The notes below the pieces were generated by a model. The model saw only the letters and a program-made list of their open reading frames with translations. It had not been told where the DNA came from and made no database searches. From Paenibacillus aceris (lineage in GTDB: Bacteria; Bacillota; Bacilli; Paenibacillales; NBRC-103111), in NCBI RefSeq assembly GCF_017874035.1, contig NZ_JAGGKV010000017.1, forward strand, positions 1 to 64,000: a stretch of DNA of 64,000 bases, read 5' to 3'. How positions within the stretch are numbered: position 1 is the stretch's first letter; each line of letters starts with the position of its first letter. Below, in pieces: positions 43,358-51,769 of the stretch. A program made the position numbers and the translations under genes.

Positions 43358-46300
43358 TTAAGCAGATTGGGCAATACCAAGAATGAGCTGGCCTGCATGA
43401 ACTTGATCGCCCGGCTTCACGTGAACGATAGAGACAAAGCCGTCGCATGGAGCATGCTGCGGGAACTCCATTTTCATGCTCTCCAGAATCGCCAGTTGAT
43501 CACCTTTCTTCACTTGCTCACCTGGTGAAACGAGTACCTTCCACACGCTTCCAGGCATGATTCCGCGCACAGCGATTGTACCTGCCGGCAGTTCATCTTC
43601 GGGCTGTTCACTTGCCGTTTCTTGTTCAGAGACGTACTCCGCTAAGCCTTTGGCCTTCCAGCTCTCCCGCTCTTCGTTGAACGCGATTTGCTGCTGTTTG
43701 CGGAATGTTTCTGCACTTTCTTCAATAGAGCTTAAGAATTGCAGATATTCGCCTAAGTCAAAAGTGGTTTCCTGAATATCCGCTTCATACCGGCCACGCG
43801 GAAAATCTTCACGCAGCTGAAGAAGCTCCTCAGCACTCACTTCATAGAACTGAATTTGGTCAAAAAATCTCAGCAGCCACGGCTTACCTGCCTTAAAACT
43901 CTCCGTAGACCGCAGCCGATTCCACATCTGAATCGTTCGTCCGACAAACTGGTAGCCGCCCGGTCCTTCCATCCCATACACACACATGTAAGCTCCACCG
44001 ATGCCAACAGCATTTTCCGGTGTCCATGTACGAGCCGGGTTATATTTCGTGGTTACTAAGCGGTGACGCGGGTCAACCGGCGTGGCGACAGGGGCGCCCA
44101 GGTACACATCACCTAAGCCAAGCACCAAGTAATTGGCATCAAAAACAATCTTTTTCACATCATCAATCGCATCTAATCCGTTAATACGTTGAATGAACTC
44201 AAGGTTGCTCGGACACCAAGGGGCATCCGGACGAACCCCCTGCTGGTAACGCTGAATTGCGAGCTGTGTCGCCGGGTCATCCCACGAAAGAGGCAGGCGC
44301 ACTATCCGAGATGGAACACGGAACTCTTCAAGCGGCGGCAGAGCTGCGTCGATTTCCACAACTTTCGCGCATGCCTCGCTGACTGTGATTTGGGACGGAT
44401 CGATATGGATTTGCAAAGAGCGAATGCCAGGGGTCAAATCCAGCACCGGAATCGAGCTGCTTTCCACGATCGCTTGCATCAATGCCTGTACTTGGAAACG
44501 CAGGAGCAAATCCAACTCAAGCTCGCCATACTCCACGAGCAGGTTCTGATCGCCACAGCAGCGGATCGTGATCGGGAATCTGCGATTAGCTGTTTCATGG
44601 AAAAGTCGCGGATACTCCGGCTTAATCTCTTTATTAACAACAGGAAGCCCACACCCGACTAACCTTTCAAAATCCCCCTCTCCAATAGCTTGCAAATCCC
44701 CCTCCTGCACCTCACGCAAAGCCTCCGCTTCTTCAAGCGTCAGCAGGTGAAAGCGAATCGTATCGCCCGGATGCAGCTGACCCAGCTTCCAGAATTCTGC
44801 CGAAGCCGTCGTCACCGGACAAACGAACCCGCCAAGACTAGGACCATCCGGTCCAAGCAGGATCGGCATGTCTCCCGTCAAATCCAGCGTCCCAATCGCA
44901 TAAGCATTATCATGGATATTGGATGGATGAAGCCCGGCTTCTCCCCCGTCTTCACGCGTCCACAGCGGTGCCGGCCCTATCAAGCGAACTCCGGTTCTGG
45001 AGGAGTTAAAATGTACTTCCCAGCTCGTTTCAGTCAACTGCTCCAAGTACTCCGCACGCAGGAACTCCCCTGTGCAATGAGGTCCAGGAATGACGCCAAT
45101 CGTCCACTCCCTTGTCATTCTGGGACGGAACTGCACAGCAAGCTCTGCCGTTTCCTGCACAGGGCTGCCGCCCGCGTTCACGCCAAGCACGTCGCCGGTT
45201 CGCAGCGCACGGCCGCCGTGTCCGCCGAATCCGCCCAGCGTGAAGGTCGAGGAGCTGCCGAGAATTTTCGGCATATCGAAGCCTCCGCTGACCAGCAGGT
45301 AAGTCCGCATGCCTTCTTTCGCTTCGCCAAAACTGAGCACTTGCCCGCGAGCCGCAAATGCCGGCTTACAGAGCGGGATTGTTTCTCCGTCCAGTTCGGC
45401 TTGCATATCCGCACCAGTGACGCAGAACCACAAGTCGCTGCGGAACTTGTAAGAGCCTCCGCGCAGCGTCATTTCGAGTCCGGGGGCGTCATCGGCGTTA
45501 CCGAGCAGCTTATTGCCGATCCGGAACGAGAACGGGTCCATCGGTCCGCACGGAGGCACGCCCACATCCCAGTGGCGAATGCGCCCAGGGAAGTCCTGCA
45601 CGGTGGTTTGGATGCCGCCGTCTACGACTTCCAACGCCTTTTCAACAGGCTCGAATGTATTTAATAACTGCGTGAAGACGTTGCCGTCTACGCAATCTTG
45701 TTCTTGCAGAAGAGCTTGCAAATATTGCAGATTCGTTGTAATTCCATACATACGCGTCTCGGACAAAGCCTCGATCAGCTTCCGAATGGCGTCCATACGG
45801 TCCGTCCCGTGGACGATGATTTTGGCCAGCATTGGATCGTACAAGGTCGTGACCGTCAAGCCGTCTCTCACCCATGTTTCGTTGCGCGCCCCGCTTGAAA
45901 ATACCGCACGATCCAGCTGCCCCGCACTCGGACGGAACTGCTGCAAGCAATCCTCGGCGTAAATGCGCGCTTGCATGCTGTGGCCGATCGGCTTTCGAAT
46001 GAGCGATTGAATGTCCGTCAGCTCGTTCGCCGCTTCGCGTACCATCCACTCGACAAGATCAACTCCCAGCACTTCCTCCGTCACGCCATGCTCCACTTGA
46101 AGTCGTGTGTTCACTTCCAGGAAGTAAAACTCGCACATTTCCGGATCATACAAATATTCCACCGTACCTGCGCTGCGGTAGCCAACTTCAGCCGCCAGAC
46201 GCTTTGCCGAGGCAAACATTGCTTCACGCACGTCATCCGACAGATTCGGGGCTGGACTTTCCTCCATCACCTTCTGGTTGCGGCGTTGAATGGAACAGTC

Positions 46301-46978
46301 GCGTTCACCGAGTGTAACGACTTCCCCGAAGTTGTTCCCGAAAATCTGCACCTCGACATGGCGTGCTCTGGCGATATATTTTTCAAGGAACATGCCTCCG
46401 TTCTTGAAATTCGTCTCAGCCAAGTGGCGCACGCCGTCAAAGGCCGCCCTTAAAGCCGCCTCATCCGCGCAGACGCGCATGCCAATGCCGCCGCCACCTG
46501 CTGTGCTTTTGAGAATAACCGGATAACCAATCCGCGCAGCTTCTGAAAGCGCAGTTTCAAGCTCTGTGATGAGCGGGGTTCCCGGAAGCATCAGCACACC
46601 AGCTCTTTCCGCTATTTCGCGCGCGGAGTGCTTGAGCCCGAACATTTCCATTTGTTCCGGTGTAGGTCCGATGAACACAATCCCATGGTCGCGGCAAGCA
46701 CGGGCAAACTCGGCATTTTCACTAAGAAAGCCGTATCCGGGATGTATCGCCTCAGCACCGGTTTCCAGTGCTGTTTTCAAAATTAGCTCGGTATTCAAAT
46801 AGCTTTCCTTCGCCGGCCCCTCGCCGATCAGAACCGCTTCATCCGCTCCGTCCACATGCAAGCTATCTTGATCTGCTCCTGTATATACAGCCACGGATGC
46901 CACTCCGAGCTTGCGCAGCGTGCGCTCAATGCGCACAGCGATGGCACCGCGATTAGCGATTAGTACTTTAGTAAACAT
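43358..46978 (-). CDS. Biotin-dependent guanidine carboxylase (urea carboxylase family)
   Basis: A 1206-residue multidomain enzyme. A biotin carboxylase (about 1-445) has KSTAGGGGIGMR and EVNTRLQVEHGVTEE. AHS2/KipA-like (about 455-770) and AHS1/KipI-like (about 775-1000) parts form the carboxyltransferase. A biotinyl domain has ESMKM with the biotinylated Lys at about 1169. The family was named for urea, but the guanidine-I riboswitch and the two DUF1989 subunits identify the guanidine-specific branch: ATP, bicarbonate and guanidine give carboxyguanidine. I set the start at ATG 46978, three codons inside the longest frame. Confidence 0.92.
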   Translation of the reverse strand: MFTKVLIANRGAIAVRIERTLRKLGVASVAVYTGADQDSLHVDGADEAVLIGEGPAKESYLNTELILKTALETGAEAIHPGYGFLSENAEFARACRDHGIVFIGPTPEQMEMFGLKHSAREIAERAGVLMLPGTPLITELETALSEAARIGYPVILKSTAGGGGIGMRVCADEAALRAAFDGVRHLAETNFKNGGMFLEKYIARARHVEVQIFGNNFGEVVTLGERDCSIQRRNQKVMEESPAPNLSDDVREAMFASAKRLAAEVGYRSAGTVEYLYDPEMCEFYFLEVNTRLQVEHGVTEEVLGVDLVEWMVREAANELTDIQSLIRKPIGHSMQARIYAEDCLQQFRPSAGQLDRAVFSSGARNETWVRDGLTVTTLYDPMLAKIIVHGTDRMDAIRKLIEALSETRMYGITTNLQYLQALLQEQDCVDGNVFTQLLNTFEPVEKALEVVDGGIQTTVQDFPGRIRHWDVGVPPCGPMDPFSFRIGNKLLGNADDAPGLEMTLRGGSYKFRSDLWFCVTGADMQAELDGETIPLCKPAFAARGQVLSFGEAKEGMRTYLLVSGGFDMPKILGSSSTFTLGGFGGHGGRALRTGDVLGVNAGGSPVQETAELAVQFRPRMTREWTIGVIPGPHCTGEFLRAEYLEQLTETSWEVHFNSSRTGVRLIGPAPLWTREDGGEAGLHPSNIHDNAYAIGTLDLTGDMPILLGPDGPSLGGFVCPVTTASAEFWKLGQLHPGDTIRFHLLTLEEAEALREVQEGDLQAIGEGDFERLVGCGLPVVNKEIKPEYPRLFHETANRRFPITIRCCGDQNLLVEYGELELDLLLRFQVQALMQAIVESSSIPVLDLTPGIRSLQIHIDPSQITVSEACAKVVEIDAALPPLEEFRVPSRIVRLPLSWDDPATQLAIQRYQQGVRPDAPWCPSNLEFIQRINGLDAIDDVKKIVFDANYLVLGLGDVYLGAPVATPVDPRHRLVTTKYNPARTWTPENAVGIGGAYMCVYGMEGPGGYQFVGRTIQMWNRLRSTESFKAGKPWLLRFFDQIQFYEVSAEELLQLREDFPRGRYEADIQETTFDLGEYLQFLSSIEESAETFRKQQQIAFNEERESWKAKGLAEYVSEQETASEQPEDELPAGTIAVRGIMPGSVWKVLVSPGEQVKKGDQLAILESMKMEFPQHAPCDGFVSIVHVKPGDQVHAGQLILGIAQSA

Positions 46979-47001
46979 CGTCTCCACACCCCTTTGAATT
47001 T

Positions 47002-47652
47002 CTATTTATCCCAAATTAGCACCTGAATCGGCGTTGGATTGTATGCATTGCAAGGATTGTTAAGCTGCGGACAGTTACTGATCAGCACCATGGAGCTTCC
47101 CAGCGACTGAACTTCCACATAGCACCCCGGTGCGGAAACACCGTCATCAAACTTCAGGCCGCCATCTGCGGTTACCGGCACATTCATAAAAAAGTTAATA
47201 TTCGGCGCCAAATCCCGCTTCGTATACGCCCCATCCCACTGCGCAAGCTGCAGCATGAAGGTGTCCCGGCAGTTGTGCATCGACAGTTTATCGTGCGAAT
47301 AACGCACTGTATTACTTTGAGCGGAGCACGAGCCTCCAACGGTGTCATGACGCCCGCACGTATCTGCTACGATTCGGAGCAGCTCCTTGCCGGATTCGGC
47401 ACGCAGCACCGACCCTGTGCTTAGATAAATATTGCCTTGGCCTGCAATCGTCGCCACAGCGCTATAGTGATCCTCCGGATTATCAGCATCGTAAAACAGG
47501 GTATCCGCCGCCTGATTCCCTTCCAAATCGACGATGCGAAGCACTTGACCCGGCTTCAACACGCGCATCCATCCGTCCCCCGCTTGAATGATTTCGCTAT
47601 AAATGGCCTCCTCGGCATTGCGAGGGCTCTCTACTCGATTAAATACCGCCAT
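47002..47652 (-). CDS. Carboxyguanidine deiminase subunit (DUF1989, UAAP2-like)
   Basis: A 216-residue DUF1989 protein. Motifs include LRIVDLEGNQAADTLFYDADNPEDHYS and GGSCSAQSNTVRYSH, with conserved Cys and His suited to metal binding. The older name is urea-carboxylase-associated protein 2. With its partner it forms the CgdAB deiminase that turns carboxyguanidine into allophanate plus ammonia. ATG with GGAGGAGG upstream; 24 nt after its partner and 23 nt before the carboxylase. Confidence 0.9.
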   Translation of the reverse strand: MAVFNRVESPRNAEEAIYSEIIQAGDGWMRVLKPGQVLRIVDLEGNQAADTLFYDADNPEDHYSAVATIAGQGNIYLSTGSVLRAESGKELLRIVADTCGRHDTVGGSCSAQSNTVRYSHDKLSMHNCRDTFMLQLAQWDGAYTKRDLAPNINFFMNVPVTADGGLKFDDGVSAPGCYVEVQSLGSSMVLISNCPQLNNPCNAYNPTPIQVLIWDK

Positions 47653-47676
47653 ATCCGTTCCTCCTCCGTGTTTTTA

Positions 47677-48393
47677 TTAACTAAGCAATGCGTGATATTC
47701 CCATGTATTTTCAAAAGCCCGGCGATTCTCCGAGCGATAATTGACACAATGGTCATCCATGCCTACAGGATCAGCCTGAAGTACCTCGATGTTAACCGGT
47801 ACGGATGGATAAGAGGTTCTAGGATCAAGCGGATTAGGTGTATTGGAAAGAACAAGCAGCGTATCTAATTCTGTTCGAAGTGTTACTGTAGCACCTGCCG
47901 GGCAATGCGTTAGACTGAAATGCATATCGCCCTGCTCATCGCAAAACACCTTCGAGAATAAGTTGAGGACAGGCATCATGTCGCGCATGCTAAGCCCGTT
48001 ACGAACAAGCTCCACAGCAAAGTTTTCTTGCCCGCTTCGCAGCCACTCGTTTCGCAGCTCCTGATAATTGGTCGCACCATATTTGGCATCCGTCGTTGCA
48101 CGGCTTGTGTATCCACTAAGGGGATCATGCCAGCCTACGCTATCCTCCACGATGCTAGCGAGCACTCTTCCGTTATCGCTCATCAGCACATGCCCCCTCG
48201 TCAGATGGGAAGTGTACTGCGCCTTCAGCGTATCCGGCATATTGTAGCGCTCCGTCAAATCTCTCGCGTGGAACAATTGAATGGACACATTCGCGCCCGC
48301 TTCCAGCGCCGTAAACCGGATCAATTTCCCTTTGCCAATCACGCCTGACCACTTGCCTCCCGGACCTATCTTTTTGCTCCACACGTTAGTCAT
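47677..48393 (-). CDS. Carboxyguanidine deiminase subunit (DUF1989, UAAP1-like)
   Basis: A 238-residue DUF1989 protein, first gene of the guanidine operon. Motifs include IGKGKLIRFTALEAGANVSIQLFHARDLTERYNM and the Cys-containing HCPAGATVTL. It pairs with the 216-residue protein as carboxyguanidine deiminase; which is CgdA and which CgdB I cannot assign safely. The start is ATG 48393: AGGAGGAG lies directly beside the ATG at 48402, too close, and about 9 nt from this one. Its leader contains the guanidine-I riboswitch. Confidence 0.88.
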   Translation of the reverse strand: MTNVWSKKIGPGGKWSGVIGKGKLIRFTALEAGANVSIQLFHARDLTERYNMPDTLKAQYTSHLTRGHVLMSDNGRVLASIVEDSVGWHDPLSGYTSRATTDAKYGATNYQELRNEWLRSGQENFAVELVRNGLSMRDMMPVLNLFSKVFCDEQGDMHFSLTHCPAGATVTLRTELDTLLVLSNTPNPLDPRTSYPSVPVNIEVLQADPVGMDDHCVNYRSENRRAFENTWEYHALLS

Positions 48394-48430
48394 CGTCCCC
48401 ATCTCCTCCTGAATTCTGATTAAACAAAAA

Positions 48431-48471
48431 GGGAGACATCACAAGACGTTGTCGTCTTGGTGATATCTCCC
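48431..48471 (-). terminator. Expression-platform terminator, guanidine operon
   Basis: GGGAGATATCACCAAGACG and CGTCTTGTGATGTCTCCC form a near-perfect 18-bp stem followed on the transcript by TTTTTG. Its 5' arm begins with the GGGAGA that closes the ykkC aptamer, so ligand binding and termination are mutually exclusive. Confidence 0.85.
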
Positions 48472-48558
48472 AGGTTTTTATCCTTCCGTGTCGCTCCTTG
48501 TTCAGGAACGGTTTACTCTCGGACCAGCCCGGTCATCTGCCGGCGGAACCCTAGTAAA
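48466..48558 (-). ncRNA. Guanidine-I (ykkC) riboswitch upstream of the guanidine operon
   Basis: The minus strand carries the ykkC consensus blocks CTAGGGTTCCG, GGCTGGTCCGAGAG, ACACGGAAGGATAAAA and CTGGGAGA. The aptamer binds guanidinium, prevents the downstream terminator and so switches on the degradation genes. Confidence 0.93.
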
Positions 48559-48574
48559 CAATCGTATTCGTTTG

Positions 48575-48591
48575 TGTTATTAAACATAACA
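48575..48591. promoter_or_regulatory. GlnR/TnrA-type box 1
   Basis: TGTTATTAAACATAACA matches TGTNAN7TNACA exactly and is almost fully palindromic. It covers the -10 and start region of the leftward guanidine promoter, a position typical of repression by GlnR. Confidence 0.7.
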
Positions 48592-48611
48592 TCGATAAAT
48601 GAAAGTGTCAA
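48583..48611 (-). promoter_or_regulatory. Promoter of the guanidine degradation operon
   Basis: Minus-strand TTGACA (48606-48611) and TATGTT (48583-48588) are separated by exactly 17 bp, a good sigma-A promoter. Transcription would start at about 48576, a few bases before the riboswitch aptamer. Confidence 0.7.
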
Positions 48612-48668
48612 TAACTTCTAACGAATTCACCTTTTTCGTGTAAAATACTTCCCACGACCCCAATAATG

Positions 48669-48685
48669 TGTTATATTAACTCACA
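48669..48685. promoter_or_regulatory. GlnR/TnrA-type box 2
   Basis: TGTTATATTAACTCACA is a second exact match to TGTNAN7TNACA, within an extended ATGTG...CACAT palindrome. It lies upstream of the rightward riboswitch and permease. TATAGT at 48695-48700 is a possible -10 just after it, with no clear -35. Confidence 0.7.
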
Positions 48686-48764
48686 TAAATGACATATAGT
48701 TAACACCGAGGAATCAGGACGTCCGTTTTAAAATTTTAAGTAATGATTCATGACATAAACGGTT

Positions 48765-48860
48765 TTCTAGGGTTCCGTGAGCGCCTCAAGCCTCAGTCTG
48801 GACCGAGAGAAAACGCACAGCTAACCCTGTGTTCACGGAGGGATAAAAGCCCGGGAGGAT
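48765..48860 (+). ncRNA. Guanidine-I (ykkC) riboswitch upstream of the APC permease
   Basis: The plus strand shows CTAGGGTTCCGTGAG, GTCTGGACCGAGAG, TCACGGAGGGATAAAAGC and CCGGGAGGAT, the complete guanidine-I aptamer. It is divergent from the first riboswitch, about 200 nt away, and has its own terminator. Confidence 0.93.
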
Positions 48861-48892
48861 ATCTGTTTCATAGATATCTCCTTGGCTTTTTT
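48847..48892 (+). terminator. Expression-platform terminator, permease riboswitch
   Basis: AAGCCCGGGAGGATATCT and ATAGATATCTCCTTGGCTT pair over most of their length and are followed by TTTTTT. The 5' arm overlaps the aptamer's 3' end, the usual arrangement for switching. Confidence 0.85.
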
Positions 48893-48948
48893 GCATATCA
48901 GACCCTGATGATTGATCACAGGCACTAACGATAAGGGAGTGTTCCATC

Positions 48949-50304
48949 ATGACAACCGAAGCCACACTACGGAAATCCTTAAGCTTATACCAAGTCGTTT
49001 ATATGGGGCTTGCGTGGATGACACCAATGATTTATTTCTCCATCTATGGGATTGCTTACGAGAATGCCCATGGCATGCTGACGCAGGCTTACCTGCTCGC
49101 TTTCATCGCTATATTCTTCACGGCTTACAGCTATGGCGTCATGTCCAAATCTTTTCCTACATCAGGTTCCGCTTACACGTATACGAAAAAGAGCATCCAC
49201 CCCTATCTCGGATTCCTCGTCGGTTGGGCGCTGCTGCTGGATTACTTTTTCTCCCCGATTATCGCTTGTCTCACCTTCGGCATTTATCTGCACGCGCAGT
49301 TTCCATCCGTCCCGGCTTATGTCTGGATCATAGGACTCAATATAATCCTTGGTATCGTCAATGTTATCGGCATTAAATTTTCCGCCAATATCAGCAAGTT
49401 GTTCGTATGGATTCAAATTCTGTTTATCGCTGTCTTCTGTTTCTTCCTTTTCCGCAATTTGACGGGAGATGTTCATCCGATGGGACTTTTCCTTCAAACC
49501 GATGTACCGTTCTCCACGATTCTGGCCGGTGCTTCAATCATCTGCTTCTCTTTCTTAGGCTTCGATACGGTAACAACCATGTCCGAAGAAACGGTCAACT
49601 CTGAGAAAACGATCCCCCGGGCCATCATGATTATCATTATTACAGCCAGCATTCTTTACTTGGTGCCATCCGTTTTAACTCAGCTCATTTATCCGCACCT
49701 AACCTTCGTCAATGTGGACTCAGCCGGCTTCGAGATCGTGAAGCTTGTAGGTGGGGCCGCTCTCAGCTCCGTCTTTATCACCGTACTCATACTCGCTATT
49801 TTCACCCAAGGCTTGTCGTCCGTAACGAGTGTTTCCCGCCTTCTCTATGTGATGGGGCGCGATTCCATTCTGCCCAAAAGGGTGTTTGCCTTTCTACATC
49901 CAAAGTTCAACACACCGGTGATCAACATCGCGATCGTCAGCTGTGTCTCCCTTTTGGCACTCGTCATCTCCTTGGACAATGCGGTCAAATTCGTCAATTT
50001 CGGGGCATTAACGGCTTTCTTCTTCGTGAACATTTCTGTCATCGCGCAAAAATACATCAAAGAAAACCAACGTTCCGTGAAGACCACGTTTTTGTATCTG
50101 GCACTTCCGCTCGCGGGAGCCGGCTTCATTGGTTATCTGCTGTCGCTGCTTGATCGGGACGCCTTATGGATGGGCGGTGTATGGCTCATTATCGGGGTTG
50201 CATATCATCTGATTCGAAAAAGAATTAGCACTGAGACTGGAGCCGTACTCGCTCCTGTGTCAATGCCTGGCAAGTCTATGCGGACCTCCAGTACTATAAA
50301 ATAA
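48949..50304 (+). CDS. APC-family permease, candidate guanidine importer
   Basis: A 451-residue, 12-TM amino acid-polyamine-organocation permease. TM1 has YMGLAWMTPMIYFSIYG and TM6 has FLGFDTVTTMSEETVNSEKTIPRAI, typical of APC members. Its only regulatory input visible in RNA is a guanidine-I riboswitch, and it stands back to back with the guanidine degradation operon. Uptake of guanidinium or a guanidino compound is therefore likely; most riboswitch-linked carriers are instead small SMR exporters. ATG with AAGGGAG upstream; it ends at a strong terminator. Confidence 0.87.
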   Translation: MTTEATLRKSLSLYQVVYMGLAWMTPMIYFSIYGIAYENAHGMLTQAYLLAFIAIFFTAYSYGVMSKSFPTSGSAYTYTKKSIHPYLGFLVGWALLLDYFFSPIIACLTFGIYLHAQFPSVPAYVWIIGLNIILGIVNVIGIKFSANISKLFVWIQILFIAVFCFFLFRNLTGDVHPMGLFLQTDVPFSTILAGASIICFSFLGFDTVTTMSEETVNSEKTIPRAIMIIIITASILYLVPSVLTQLIYPHLTFVNVDSAGFEIVKLVGGAALSSVFITVLILAIFTQGLSSVTSVSRLLYVMGRDSILPKRVFAFLHPKFNTPVINIAIVSCVSLLALVISLDNAVKFVNFGALTAFFFVNISVIAQKYIKENQRSVKTTFLYLALPLAGAGFIGYLLSLLDRDALWMGGVWLIIGVAYHLIRKRISTETGAVLAPVSMPGKSMRTSSTIK

Positions 50305-50310
50305 CAAAAA

Positions 50311-50354
50311 AAACCGAGCGAACTCAGGACCGTTTCCTGCCTATCGCTCGGTTT
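50311..50354 (+). terminator. Terminator after the APC permease
   Basis: AAACCGAGCGA...TCGCTCGGTTT with a T-rich tail. It also faces the end of the convergent oxidoreductase gene and can serve both. Confidence 0.85.
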
Positions 50355-50356
50355 AT

Positions 50357-51343
50357 TTATTTGCGGTCTGCGGGGAATACAAGCCCCATCTGTTTTCTAG
50401 CCTCGTCCATAATCGCCATCGCGATGCTGGAATTGGCATGTGAGTTCGTCTCGGACTCTAACGCTCCGCTTTGGATCAAGCGGATAAACTCTTCTGCCTC
50501 GTAACGCATCGTTCTATCACTCTGCTCACGCGTCAGATTTTCCACAGAACCGTCCCGGTAGCGGATTTCCACTTTTTCCGGCTGGTTGATTTTATCAATG
50601 ACCATCGTTGCGTGCTCGCCTTGAATTTCTGACGGCAAATAGGAGCTTGCGATTTTGGAATGCATGATGACCGCATCCATCTCTTTGTAGCTCAGTAAGA
50701 GACTGCCTTCACCGTCGACACCGGACTCCAGCAGCATGCCGCTTGCCTGCACGCGCTCCGGAGTGCCGAACAGCACCGCGAGCGGATAAATGCAATACAC
50801 ACCAAGGTCCATTAAGGAGCCATTGGAAAAAATGGGATTGAACGCATTCAGCACCGTGCCCTGCTTATAGGCATCATACCGCGAGGAATATTGGCAGTAG
50901 CTTGCAAAATAACGGCGGATGGGTCCAAGCTTCGGCAGATTCTCTTGAATCGCTTTGAAATTCGGCATGAGCGTGGACTTCAGCGCCTCCATGAACACGA
51001 CCTTGTTGCTGCGCGCAGACTCAATCATCGCGGACAGCTCAGCCGTATTGGACGCTGCGGGCTTCTCGCATAGGACATGCTTCCCGTGATTCATGCAGTG
51101 AATTGCATACTGTGCGTGAAGCGAATTCGGGCTCGCAATGTAAACCGCATCGAAAGCGTCGCTTTGCGCGAAAGCGTCCAAGTCCGTAAACCGGTGAGCG
51201 GCCTCGAATTTATTGGCGAATTCCGCCGCCTTCTCCTCTGTGCGTGAGTACACGGCTGTTAAGGTGAATTCTCCCGTTTCGCGGGCGGCGTGAATGAATT
51301 CCTCTGTAATCCAGTTGGTTCCTATTACTGCAAAACGTATCAT
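50357..51343 (-). CDS. Gfo/Idh/MocA-family NAD(P)-dependent oxidoreductase
   Basis: A 328-residue enzyme. The N-terminal Rossmann fold starts FAVIGTNWITEEFIHA, and CEKPAASNTAEL carries the family EKP motif whose Lys acts in catalysis. The C-terminal beta-sheet domain includes SLMDLGVYCIYPLAVLFG, with the family's D..YP pattern. Members oxidise or reduce sugars, inositols or bile pigments; the substrate is unknown. ATG with AGGAG 4-5 nt upstream. Single gene. Confidence 0.88.
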   Translation of the reverse strand: MIRFAVIGTNWITEEFIHAARETGEFTLTAVYSRTEEKAAEFANKFEAAHRFTDLDAFAQSDAFDAVYIASPNSLHAQYAIHCMNHGKHVLCEKPAASNTAELSAMIESARSNKVVFMEALKSTLMPNFKAIQENLPKLGPIRRYFASYCQYSSRYDAYKQGTVLNAFNPIFSNGSLMDLGVYCIYPLAVLFGTPERVQASGMLLESGVDGEGSLLLSYKEMDAVIMHSKIASSYLPSEIQGEHATMVIDKINQPEKVEIRYRDGSVENLTREQSDRTMRYEAEEFIRLIQSGALESETNSHANSSIAMAIMDEARKQMGLVFPADRK

Positions 51344-51708
51344 AGTATCTCCTTTGTTTTGTATGTTTTTTCATTGGTATGGCCTTGGTTTGGGGCTAGA
51401 AATGGATCGGGAAAGCCCTCACGAGTTAGATGTTTGGACTAAAGAAACTTCAGTCCTCTATTTGGACGGAAAATGGCCTTTGGGTCGGTGAGAGGAAACT
51501 ATGATCCTCTATTTTGCCATTTAGGCGGAAATGAGGTGCCTAGCGGGTAAATAAGACCTTGTAGTTCCACTTGCGCCCGGAAATGTGCCACTTTGGCTGA
51601 AATAGCGGACTGCAGTTCCACATGCTGTGCGGTGTCGGCTATGTTCAGCCAATTTATTCTTATTACTATACCTGATTTGGGATCGTTGATAAAGGTATAC
51701 CCAAAATT
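51344..51708. other. Intergenic interval with repeat copy C
   Basis: Holds the promoter of the oxidoreductase at its left end, repeat copy C (51451-51620) and an isolated GGTATACC (51694-51701), the core of the GntR-type operator found across the neighbouring catabolic cluster. No gene is seen. Confidence 0.55.
51451..51620. repeat. Dispersed intergenic repeat, copy C
   Basis: CAGTCCTCTATTTGGACGGA opens the copy; AATAAGACCTTGTAGTTCC and GGCTGAAATAGCGGACTGCA follow in the order seen in copies A and B. TCCTCTATTT occurs twice here, which suggests an internal duplication. Confidence 0.65.
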
Positions 51709-51749
51709 GAAAGAACCAAAGCCCCCTTGGTTGGGCGCTTTGGTTCTTT
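51709..51749 (-). terminator. Terminator of the aspartate dehydrogenase/malic enzyme operon
   Basis: AAAGAACCAAAGC and GCTTTGGTTCTTT form a perfect 13-bp stem around a C-rich loop, 20 nt beyond the malic enzyme stop. Confidence 0.85.
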
Positions 51750-51769
51750 GAAATAGCAACAGCCGACGC

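Noticed and set aside
44690..45664. Plus-strand 324-residue ORF
   Set aside because: Wholly antisense to the guanidine carboxylase gene, which has strong domain evidence; a coding shadow without a ribosome site.
43358..48393. Naming the operon urea degradation
   Set aside because: The guanidine-I riboswitch and both DUF1989 deiminase subunits fit guanidine carboxylation; no urea-specific regulator or urease is present.
51694..51701. GGTATACC as a further GntR operator
   Set aside because: It lies downstream of the malic enzyme terminator and 350 bp from the next gene start; it may be chance or a remnant, so it is not listed as an operator.
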